From contig NKYR01000001.1 of assembly GCA_003184365.1 (NCBI GenBank), positions 620,001 to 684,000 on the forward strand: 64,000 nucleotides of DNA. Reading direction: 5' to 3'. The stretch comes from Evernia prunastri. Its lineage: Eukaryota > Ascomycota > Lecanoromycetes > Lecanorales > Parmeliaceae. A program made the position numbers and the translations under genes. The notes under the pieces were generated by a model. The model was not told the DNA's origin, did not search any database, and saw only the letters and a list, made by a program, of their open reading frames with translations. Positions 34,760 through 44,264 of the stretch are shown here, one piece after another (the first letter of the stretch is position 1; every line of letters starts with the position of its first letter).

Positions 34760-37700
34760 ATGAGTCTCAGCTTGCCTGAAATTCAGCCAATGGACCGAAA
34801 GTTTGCCTATGCAGAGGGTTCCGAATACACTCCACCAGTGGAGTGTTTCAGGGACATATATGAGAGTGTTCTGGTCCAGCATGGAGATAGGCCTGCCCTT
34901 GTCTCGGTGGAACAATACAATGATTCATGTTTTACCAATGGTCCAAAAGTCGACGTCGCGCAGGACTGTGTACGATACACTTTCCGGGAGCTTCATCAAC
35001 ATGCATCTTCTTTGGCGACATCACTGTATGCGCAAGGTCTTCGCCCACAACAGACGTTCGCAACATTCTTGCCCAACTCCGCAGAGTTTGCCATAGCGTT
35101 CTTAGCTGCCGCAATCCTAAATGTCATTTTCGTGCCTCTGGATCCACGTGGCCTCACTCGACCGGACGAAGTTCGGCATCAATTGAAGACTATTAAACCG
35201 ACTGCGCTACTTGTGTCCGACGAGCAATCTGCAGAGGGCGTAGATCGGTTAGCAGGTGCAGATATTCCCAAGTCGTGCTTCAAAATTCTCATATCTGGCG
35301 CATCGACCATAACGTCCGGATGGCTCCGTCTAAAAGAGTTGTTCCACAAGGGGGCCGAGAAAATCGCGTGTACGCCGATCGAGCAAGAATGCGGAGCCGA
35401 GGATGCAGAGAAAGATATCGCCTTGATGATATTCACAAGCGGGACCTCCGGCTTACCAAAAGCATGTCTTCTAACCTGCAAGAATGTAGCTTGCTTTGTG
35501 AGACTCCCCGAGGCCATCAGACAAATCAAGCCTGAAGACAGATTCGTACAGCATTTCCCCATCTCACACTCGGTCGCTGTTAGCCAAATCGTGCAGATCT
35601 GGGCGGCCGGGGCATGTGTGGTAATCCCTTCCTGTAATTTCGATGCTAGAGCAAGTCTTCTTGCTATCGAGCGCGAAAGATGTACAAGAATGGCTGCGGT
35701 CCCTAGTATTATCGACCAAATCATTACTCTCCCAGACTTCTCGCCCCAAAAGGTTCAGTCGCTTAATTTCGTGGTTTTGGGTGCAACAATAATATCACCA
35801 GAGATCATCGCGAAATGTAAGGACAGCGCAGGCCTCGGAGTACAAAATGTTATTCCAGCTTATGGGTTGACTGAAGCCCTTGCAGTTCTGACTTGGGATC
35901 AGACTGAAGATCTGATTATCGAGCATGGTTTCGCGAGCGTCGGCAAGCCTCTTCGAGGTACCAAAGTCAAAACTTGTCCACCCGAATCCCGTGAACCCAG
36001 TACAATTGGAGAAGTCGGCGAGCTCCACGTCAGTACGCCCTCCATGGTACCTGGGTATCTAGGGGTCGACGATGGGGCCTTTTACCACGAGGATGGATGC
36101 CGATGGCTCACAACCGGTGATCAGGCTAAAATGCACGCTTCCGGTGCCGTCTTCATCCTTGGAAGATACAAAGACGTAATCATTCGGGGAGGAGAGAATC
36201 TGTCCCCAGCTCTGATAGAACTTTGCATCAATGCTCACTTCCCTTCAATTCAAGTACGTGGATTTGTGGTATACGTATGTTAAACCTGCTGACTATTTGG
36301 AAGGTCCAGATCGTTGGTCTCGATGATCCGATAGCTGGAGAGGTGGCCGTTGCAGTGGTACGTTGCCCGGGCGGACTTCGGCCAGATGCAACGCAGATGC
36401 AGAAAGTTGCCAGGGAGCGCTTGGGGCCAGCTTCAGTTCCAGAAAAGTTCCTCAGTTTGCACGATCTGAGCTTGGAGTCCTTCCCTTCGACAGCATCCGG
36501 GAAAATCCAGAAGCATGAACTGAAGAAACTAGTAGCTTGGCATTTCAAAATCAAGGAACGAGTGTACAATCAGGACAAATTCCCGCATCAATCTGGGTCA
36601 GCAAGTCTTTCCACAAAATCTGCATTGCTTGAGACCCTGCAAGACTTGGTTGGCCACGACTCAAAGGATGGATCGCTGGAACATTGGGCCCTTCCAAGGA
36701 TACTTGACAGCCTATCCATGATGAAGTTCGCAAGTGCTCTTAGGATAAATCACAGTATCGAAGTCTCCATGGCTGACATGAATATGTCAAAAGACCTGGA
36801 GGACCTAGCATCACGCACAAAGCGAAATAACACCAGGGAACCACATGGCTCTGCTGATAAGTCCAAAGACGGCCCTCCAGAGCGTGTGGATCTGATTCAC
36901 GAAGAGGAAACGGGCCGCACCAAATCATGCGCCGAGCCTATTTTGCAAAAGCTCGGTTTGAATTGGGACGCGGACGTCCAAGAGGTCTTTCCCATTGTTG
37001 GGACTTCCGTCTGGGCATGGATGAAAGAGTTCCCTTTCCATCACAAGTGGACATTGGCTACGCATTTATCGTCGTATGATGAAGTGCGTCATGCGGTTGA
37101 GATCTCGCTTTGTCCATGGCCAGTGCTTCGCTCTGTTGCGGTGGGTTATAGTGAGAAAGTAAGACTACTCGTTGCTTTGAGGGCACATAAACCATATTTC
37201 GACCTTGCCATCTCGAGTCTACCACAAGTCAAGAGTAGAGAGGCTCTCAGGGATATAGACATCCCAGCCGTACATGCAAAAGGTTCATTTCCAGAAAGCT
37301 TGCTGTTCCACGTTAGAATAGCAAAGATAGAGAAGACCGGAACATTCGATCTTCTTATCGCCACAAACCATGCTGCTTACGACAACATATCCATCCACTC
37401 ATGGGCAGAGGATCTCCAGCGGATCATAAATGGCAATACTATTGCGATTCGGACACCCTTCAAAATGTTTGTGGACGCGTACTACGTCTATCATGATTCG
37501 CTACCTGCGAAACAAGCGAGAGACTATCACCGACAACTGTTTGAACGAACGGAAGTAGGGCCAAAAGCTCTGTGGCCAGCAGGCGACGGCTTGGTCGCGA
37601 AGGCTCTAGTTGCACTAACTACGAGCCCCGAAAAGCCTGTTTTGCCGAACAATACCCCCGGTCGGGGTGACCGCCTGCTATCCGGGCATGGGGCCGGTAT

Positions 37701-38382
37701 CTTGGAGCAGACATTGCATTGTCCAAACCTGACGAAGACACGATTTTCACAAGATCTGTCGCCCGCGATCATTGCTAAGATGGCCATTAGCCTGTTCAAC
37801 TCCTACATGACCGGCCAGCCGCACGCAATTCTTACGATGCTCATGGCTGGTCGCATATGGCCGTTCATAAGCTCCTGTATCGCTGAGCATTTGCCGAGCC
37901 CCTACGACATCGCAGGACCCACATTGGCCTCGGTAGTCGATGTCATCAGGGTCGACCGACAGGCACAGGAAGAAGTTGGGCAGCTCTACACGCGCATGGA
38001 AGCGGAGCAAAAGCAGTCTAGTCGCTATCAGCACATACCACGGTCCATGCAGCCACAGCTAAATGACGATAGTCGTGGTATGAGGATGGAGGCCATGCGA
38101 CAGGTTTTCAATTGGATCCCTGGTCGCCATGGCAAAGAAGTGAATGCATCGAGTGGTCTTCACGCGGTAGGTATTCCTGGACATGATAATGATCCGCCGG
38201 CGGGTGTGGTTTGGATATGTAAGCTTGTTGACTCGGAGACATTGAGCGTTCGTTTGAGATGGAACTCAAGTCTCTTTGCGGAGGAGGAAGCTGCTAGTTT
38301 TGTGGAGAGGGTGTTCCACATAGTGGAGTGGATATGTGAGCCTGAGAACTGGCAAGAAAAGATCGAAAAACTGCATCTCTAG
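34760..38382 (+). CDS. A-T-C synthetase: acyl-AMP ligase, carrier and condensation domains
   Basis: This is a single-module NRPS-like enzyme of 1190 aa (exons 34760..36253 and 36304..38382). The adenylation domain spans residues about 25-575: FTSGTSGLPK (225-234), YGLTEA (368-373), TTGD (451-454), GRYKDVIIRGGE (468-479) and the catalytic lysine region SGKIQK (563-568). Its motifs lean toward acyl-CoA-ligase/FAAL-type rather than amino-acid A domains. A carrier domain carries LDSLSMM with the phosphopantetheine serine at about 634. A condensation-like domain covers about 715-1190 with NHAAYDN in place of HHxxxDG; the second His (854) and Asp (858) are kept. There is no thioesterase or reductase domain. 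It would load an acyl or amino acid and transfer it to an OH or NH acceptor. The acceptor could be the lipid made by neighbours, by inference. Confidence 0.87.
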
Positions 38383-38469
38383 GGTACGGCAAGCGACAAT
38401 TAAGCTTGTACTCGTAGAGCGAAAGCAGACCGGCAGCGTGGTGGGAGAGGTCGAACGACCCTAGATAGC

Positions 38470-39180
38470 TCATCCATAGATGCTGTCATTCGAGAATTCT
38501 TCAGTCCAGAACCATTCGTCGAAATCGAAGTCCAAATCAAGAGCTTCTTCGACATATCCAATGTTCTCCTCCGTCGGCCCTCCCTTCCGACCTTCGACGG
38601 GCGTCGAAAGGCTCCTCGGTGTCGTTGCTGGCGTCGGGAGTCCCATCCCCATCCCCACGTCCACCACATCTGATCCTACTTTTCCGGGAGGTTGGGCTGA
38701 ACTCTCCGTTTCGCCTTCGCTTGGCTCCCTCTCGAATTCCTTCATATACACCCCTATCGTAACCCCCAACGTCTTCTTGAACACGCGGCAAAGATAACTG
38801 CGCGTAACTCCCACCTCTTTTGCCAAGTCCTCCAAGCCTCTCTTCATCGTCGAATTATCTGGCTTTACCCGCAAAAGTGCTATCGCTCTCGAGACAATCG
38901 CCTCCCCCTCTCCTACGAAGGCTGCGTCGTCCGGCTTGCACCTCTTGCACGGCCTGAATCCGTCATGTCGCGCTTGGTCTTCCGTATCGTAGAAGACAAC
39001 ATTGGCTCTTCGAGCCAGGCGTGCAGAGCAAGTAGGGCGGCAGTAGATCTTAGTGGATTTGACGCCGTAGAGGAAGGATGAATGGGAAGAGGGGGCGCGG
39101 TGAGTGAGGGCGAGCCAACGGGAGCGGGAGCTTTGAAACGGGTCGGGACTGATTGCGGAGCTCGGAGTGTGTGATTGCAT
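38470..39180 (-). CDS. Ada-type Zn-binding/AraC HTH protein
   Basis: This resembles the N-terminal half of bacterial Ada (methyl-phosphotriester acceptor plus AraC-type helix-turn-helix), also present in ascomycetes. It is a single exon of 236 aa. Cysteines 47, 51, 78 and 81 (IYCRPTC ... PCKRC) show the C-x3-C-x26-C-x2-C spacing of E. coli Ada, where Cys38 is the methyl acceptor. An HTH segment follows (LEDLAKEVGVTRSYLCRVFK, 117-136). After about residue 150 the sequence is low complexity with an acidic aromatic tail (DLDFDFDEWFWTEEF) that could be an activation domain. There is no alkylguanine methyltransferase domain. The intronless state may hint at ancient transfer from bacteria. It sits between the synthetase and the exporter. 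It may control DNA alkylation response rather than the cluster. Confidence 0.87.
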   Translation of the reverse strand: MQSHTPSSAISPDPFQSSRSRWLALTHRAPSSHSSFLYGVKSTKIYCRPTCSARLARRANVVFYDTEDQARHDGFRPCKRCKPDDAAFVGEGEAIVSRAIALLRVKPDNSTMKRGLEDLAKEVGVTRSYLCRVFKKTLGVTIGVYMKEFEREPSEGETESSAQPPGKVGSDVVDVGMGMGLPTPATTPRSLSTPVEGRKGGPTEENIGYVEEALDLDFDFDEWFWTEEFSNDSIYG

Positions 39181-39463
39181 ATCGAGATGAAGGATGATTG
39201 GAGCTGTTTGGTTGGAGGAGGTGCAATGTTGGACGATTTCCAGCTCGGAGGGGGTGATGAAAAGGTCCCGCGGGGATGAGGAGTTGATTGATTGATTGAC
39301 TGACTGATTGATTTAGTCATATACTGATAGGATTGCATGATTCGCATGACTCGCTATTTATAAGGCTAGAGCGTGAGGACGAGTAGCTAGCTAGCTGTTT
39401 TAAGACACCTTTTTGCAAAACCCTTGGCGAAGGCTCTCGGCCCGCAAATTTTGTACCAGCTTG
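39181..39463. other. Upstream region of the Ada-type gene
   Basis: This is the promoter region of the minus-strand Ada-type gene. It includes a TGATT-rich run at about 39280-39312 and a GCTAGCTAGCTAGC-like repeat near 39385. No gene is seen. Confidence 0.4.
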
Positions 39464-39994
39464 CTAGAAACTAAGGTACTTATCGGTCCCACAACCCACC
39501 GGTTCAGGCCTTGAACCAAGCATGAACCATCTGGATATCTGCAGTCTGCACTGGTTCAGGCCCGAAAGCAATACCGTATGCCTTTTTTTCAAGGTTGTAC
39601 ACGATGCTACTTCTGCATGGTTGGAATTCAATGGGCGTGATGTGAGGATACTTCGGCTGACTCCGAGACATTCGCTCTCCGTCTTAAAGAAATGGGCCAT
39701 GGACAATCCAGGTGGCAGGATCAAGCCGCTTTTCCCCTCCACTGCCTCTGGAGTGGTGACCTTATGGATAACCGCGGGTAGAGTAATCTCTCCGTCGGTC
39801 CAACGCGTCAGAGCGTCGCCAACCTCAACAATCATTTTCATCGTGTTGGTCGGTGTTAGGGGAACGAAAAAATTAGCTGCATCTAAGAAGCTGGATAATG
39901 AGGGAATTGCGTCGAGCCTTTCCCCACCTGAGGATTCTGCTGATGTTAAATATTTCATCTGACCGGATTCCACGAAGCATATCTTTGTCTGCAA
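39464..39994 (-). pseudogene. Possible remnant of a 2-oxoglutarate/Fe(II) oxygenase
   Basis: A minus-strand open frame reads in part IVEVGDALTRWTDGEI, then VIHKV, then LSMAHFFKTE. This resembles the C-terminal core of isopenicillin-N-synthase-like oxygenases: a GD-L-RWT-G strand, the distal His ligand, and a following strand. The N-terminal half with the HxD ligands is not found upstream to 40575, and the first ATG-started frame begins abruptly. I call it a truncated remnant by inference. An alternative is an unrelated small ORF, since the opposite strand is also open here (39522..39962). Confidence 0.35.
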
Positions 39995-40575
39995 TTGACC
40001 GACGTTAATCGCATATGTTCGCTCATCGTTACAGATGGTGAGCGGATCACAACCGATTGGTTACTTTAGGTATACACCCAATACTTTGGCGGAATGATCA
40101 TAATATCATTCGCGAGTGCTTGTCGCTGATTGGTCACCTTAGGGACACATCAGATGGCGCTAGCGGCGATAGCGGTGTTAACAATACTGATCGCTGATTG
40201 GTCACTATGAGTTCACCTTATTGCACACATACTCTCTTTGCTTGGTTACTTTGAGTACACATCTGATCATCTCTATATTATAATGACTTCTCATTCCTTC
40301 TATGTCCGTTTCACTTTCTTCTTTCCCGTAAAGCTCTGTGAATTCTTTGGAGCTCTTCTCCTTACAACAAAAATTTCAAAGCCAATACAGCATCAAACGT
40401 CGCCTTCTTCTCTAAGAGCCATTTAGCCCTCCAGTAACTCCAGGTAGAACTGCTCTATCACTTCTCCTTTCAACTCTTTCAACTGGAAACATACGACGAA
40501 GCTCAGATAAACTTTTTTCGCGCCCTGTGATTTTCGACACCTTGCAAGACTTTCGAAGCGAAGCAATAAGAGACA
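39995..40575. promoter_or_regulatory. Upstream region of the MFS gene with spaced direct repeats
   Basis: This holds the exporter promoter. Four related copies of a GATTGGTYACYWTRRG-like word occur at 40055, 40128, 40196 and 40242. A CT-rich stretch precedes the start codon. Confidence 0.5.
40055..40263. repeat. Four degenerate direct repeats around GATTGGTCAC
   Basis: The copies read GATTGGTTACTTTAGG, GATTGGTCACCTTAGG, GATTGGTCACTATGAG and CTTGGTTACTTTGAG, each followed by an ACACAT/TTCACC-like tail, with spacing of 73, 68 and 46 bp. ATTGG is the CCAAT box on the other strand, so clustered CCAAT-type sites are one reading. Confidence 0.65.
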
Positions 40576-42112
40576 ATGGCAGCGAGCTCCGAACCCGGTT
40601 CGTCTTCGGTAGGTATTTCGCACATTCCGGATAACGAAAAAGGCTCTTCTCCCAATGTTGAACAGCCTTCGCCATTTCGCCCCACAGCGGTTAACCCTGC
40701 GCCCGTCGACACCGAGTTTGCTTATCCCGAGGGTGGCCGTGATGCTTGGTTGGTGGTATGGGGTGCTTGGTGTGGCTTGACCGCATCGCTAGGCCTCTAC
40801 AATACAGCCGGGGTGTTCGAGGTCGTTATCTCCCGAGTGATCTTACCGGAAGAGTCTCCATCAACTCTTGGCTGGATATTCTCAATCTACGCCTTCGTGG
40901 TCTGGATATGTGGGGTGCAGGTTGGACCGACCTTCGATGCGATGGGCCCGCGTGCACTGATAGTTTCGGGAACTATTTGCACGCTCATTGGCGTTTTCTT
41001 GCTCAGCATCTGTACAGGTAAGATCAATTTCATACGATACTCCATGCATCACCACTTCTCATACAAATCTGCAAAGTGATGTTGGCCTGATCTTCGTTAA
41101 AGCTTCGTTCATTACTAATGATGACGTAGAATATTATCAAATCCTTTTGTCATTCTCGATCTTAGGTGGCATCGGTTCATCCCTTCTCATCACACCATCA
41201 ATGGGCTGCGTCGCTCATTGGTTCATGAAGCGCCGCGGTCTCGCCAGTGGCATAGCATTCATAGGAGGCGGTTTCGGTGGGGTTCTCTTTCCCCTCATGA
41301 TACAGTCGCTCCTCCCTCAAGTTGGATGGGGATGGTCGATCCGTATTCTCGGATTTCTGCTGCTCGCGCTTTGCGCTGTCAGCATGGCATTTTGCCGAAG
41401 CAGAGTTCCACCGCGCAAAGGAGCAGCAACTACTTGGCGAGAAACATTGCCGGACCCACGAATCTTCATGGATGGAACAGGAGCCATGGCAGCAACATCC
41501 GCTGGGACCCTCTTGACGGACCTGGCCTACTTCATACCTATTACGTACGTACCGAGCTACTACATCGATCGACAACATCTGTCTCACGAGGAAGCCTTGA
41601 CGGGGTCAGCGGCATTCGCATATCAACTCCTCGCAATTCTCAATGCTTCTTCATGCATCGGCCGGTGCGTGGCTGGCGGCTTGGCTGATCGATTCGGCCG
41701 ATACAACACCATGATCGTCTCCTTATTCCTCTGCACGGTGTCAGTCCTCTGTTTCTGGTTACCAGACATTCTAGCGCCCAAATTGGACAACCGCGCTCTC
41801 TTGGTGGTCTTTGTACTACTATTCGGATTCGTCAGCGGGTCAAATGTTAGCTTGACCCCAATCTGCCTGGGTCAGCTTTGCGAGACTCAAGACTATGGCC
41901 GATATTACGCAAGCTGCTACACGGTGGTAGCCTTTGGCGTGTTGGTGAGCATCCCTATCGCCGGGAGCCTTCTCGATGCGGTGGAGGCTACAGGTAAAAG
42001 AAGGTATTGGGGCGCCGCTCTTTTCGCCGGACTCTGCTATGTGGCCGCTTTTCTATGTTTTCTATGGGTCAGGATCAAAGTGAAGGGATGGAATTGGAGG
42101 ACGAAGTGGTAA
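40576..42112 (+). CDS. MFS transporter, monocarboxylate-transporter type
   Basis: This is a 12-helix major facilitator of the fungal MCT-like group, often found as exporter or importer in metabolite loci. Exons 40576..41017 and 41130..42112 give 474 aa. The N-terminal about 55 residues are hydrophilic and end in FAYPEGGRDAWLVVWGAW, the usual entry to helix 1. The intron (112 nt) joins SICTG to the EYYQILLSF loop, then GGIGSSLLITPSM and HWFMKRRGLASGIA. The latter carries the conserved RRGLA cytoplasmic motif. Later helices are continuous and the C-terminus is short (KVKGWNWRTKW). The substrate is unknown; export of the cluster product is inferred from position only. Confidence 0.88.
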
Positions 42113-42489
42113 AGTCAACATTACGGCGTTACGAGGACCATGCAGGTCCCGCAGATTTATATGAATTTAGTCTCCAACACATAGAACCTAAGATTTTCGA
42201 ATCAGCAATTTTCGTGAATTGCTTCGACAATGATAACATTACCGCCACTAACGTACCTTACTTCCTGTAAATCGCAAGGTCAATTCCCATTAGCGCTAAG
42301 GCGGTTTTGATGCGGGAGTGAATCGAGATGCCTTGAGACCCAGACCCCTACAACCCACTAGAATTACATCCCATCGCCCATTCTCTTTGACTGGTGTGCA
42401 GCAAGAAAATACATCAATCCTTTGAAACATAATCTCTGACACCCTGACTGAGGGGTCCTACATCTCTAAATTCTAATTCTTTTCTACAG
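42113..42489. other. Intergenic region or unresolved 5' exon of kinase-like gene
   Basis: The downstream kinase-like frame has no ATG and begins after a good acceptor (CTAATTCTTTTCTACAG, ending 42489). A first exon should therefore lie here, but I could not identify it with confidence. Confidence 0.4.
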
Positions 42490-43453
42490 AGAGGAATTCT
42501 TATCCGGAACAACCGACCGCTCTCATGCTCGTTCAGGTTCAAAGGACCTTGAGCGTCTAGACGGCGGGGCTTCTGCCTATATCTACGCCGTAAACGATGA
42601 GGTCGTCTTGAAAGCACCTGTGACATACGTCCCCCCAACGGACGACGCTTCACCGACGGCTCATTACGATTATGCTCTATTCGCAGTCTGTCACCACGAA
42701 GACATTGAGAATGAGCGCACCATCCTTAAGAGGCTTCAACGAGCCCCCCACGTGAATATCCTGGAAGCAATTTCGTTGGAATATCCTGAGGGTATATATC
42801 TTCGAAGATATATTCCGCTTTCTAGACGCCTGAAGATCGAGAAGCCTCCGCAGCCTGTAAGGGTTAATTGGTACAAAGACATGCTCCGTGCTCTTGTACA
42901 CCTCCATGGATTGGAAATAGCCCACTCGGACGTCCGACCGGACAATTTCCTGTGCGATTTAGAAGGCGCGATCGTACTCTGCGATTTCACCTGCTCGAGA
43001 TCTTTTGGACAAGACAATCCGTCGGCGACGTCTCCCGGAGAAGCTCTTGGGGTGAACGGTCCTTCACAAACGGTAACAGACATCACAGACAGGTTCGCAC
43101 TGGCCTCGGTCATGTTTGAGATTGAGACCGGTAGGAAACCCGACCTCACCCTGGTTAACCGCATGCCAGAGTTTCCAGCCGTGAAAACGGACAATGAGAT
43201 GCTTGACTCGGTGACTGAACGAGCTTGGCTTGCGAAGTACGAGTCGACGATGGATATGCTTAGGGATATAGAAGCTTTCTGCCGTCCCAGTAGATCTGAA
43301 GTTGGATCTGATCTACATTTGACAGCGAGTGAGACCTTGCAAACTCAGATTGATGATTGGAGGTACATCCGGATGCGCCAATACGGTAACTTTCTGCGCT
43401 GGCAACGGCTCATCTCTCGTTTACTGACGCTTTTACAAAGGTCAAGTGTTTGA
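42490..43453 (+). CDS. Small kinase-like protein with altered DFG motif (5' exon not found)
   Basis: This is a protein-kinase-fold protein of at least 320 aa, starting after an intron acceptor at 42489. Visible motifs: a glycine loop LDGGASAYIYAV, the lysine in VVLKAP, the C-helix Glu in ENERTILKRL, and the catalytic loop HSDVRPDNFL (HxD with Asn kept). The magnesium motif reads CDFTCS, with Thr replacing Gly of DFG. No clear APE motif is seen. Such small HSD-type kinase-like genes are common in ascomycete accessory regions. It may be a weak kinase or pseudokinase. Its role in the neighbouring cluster is unknown. The N-terminal exon is unresolved. Confidence 0.68.
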
Positions 43454-44264
43454 TGGTCTATGTACAGAAGAACGGATCAAGACTCTCAGGGGACGTCTAA
43501 GATAGGCATAACTTCTAGAAATGTAAGCTTCAACTGTTACGTCAATGCTCCACGGCTGAACTGCAACCCAGCTGAAGCATACCGCCAATATGGAGTTCGT
43601 TCCATGATACCATCAGATTCCTCCCCATCGACTATCCCAACTTTCTCTGCCCAAAGACTGTGAGGATGTTCTTTAGTAGTACAGCAGTTTACAGCCATCT
43701 AGTCCTCTCAGTCTACACCGATCGCAAGCTGATAGAGTCTCGCCTGCCATTTGAGGCTCCTGAGCACCGCGCACAATTATACATTGGATTGGTTGCTGCT
43801 CCCCATATGCCTCTCAGGCCAAGGTTGGGGATGCGCTTGGACACATGGTGCAGGAGTTCGGCGCACGTCCGTATGACCAAATACGTACTTAGTGGTATGG
43901 GTTCTGATTTCACACATTGCTGGGTCTCGAGACGGTGTTAGTGCGCATACCAGCTATATCGAGAGCCGCCGTGATAGCTCCACTTGCCGTGTTATGTAAC
44001 GCAGAATTGACATAGGTTAGATTTCCGGCCATGGAGCTCTCCAGTCTCAAACCTAACATCGAGTGATTCGCAGTGCCAAAGCGGCGTTTTGATTGGTGCC
44101 TGAGTACCCGTAAGTGGTTAATCTAGCGCCTTATCGGCATTACGCCGGAGAATAGCCGGCGCAATAGGAATGTTTGGACAGACGCGTAGCAACGAGGCAA
44201 CCAAGTTGATTGAAGTCTACTACTTCGTCAACCGTAGTAGCAGCCGACTGCAAGCTAAGTTTCA
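43454..44264. other. Intergenic region, no supported gene
   Basis: This is the border between the accessory block and NUP120. Short open frames on both strands (for example around 43660-43941) have no family resemblance and no joined exons. The last about 150 bp are the NUP120 promoter. Confidence 0.4.

Noticed and set aside
39522..39962. 146-aa plus-strand ORF opposite the oxygenase remnant
   Set aside because: The minus-strand reading shows a family-like pattern; this one does not.
43660..43941. 93-aa ORF downstream of the kinase-like gene
   Set aside because: It has no conserved motif, no joined exon and a mixed amino-acid composition.
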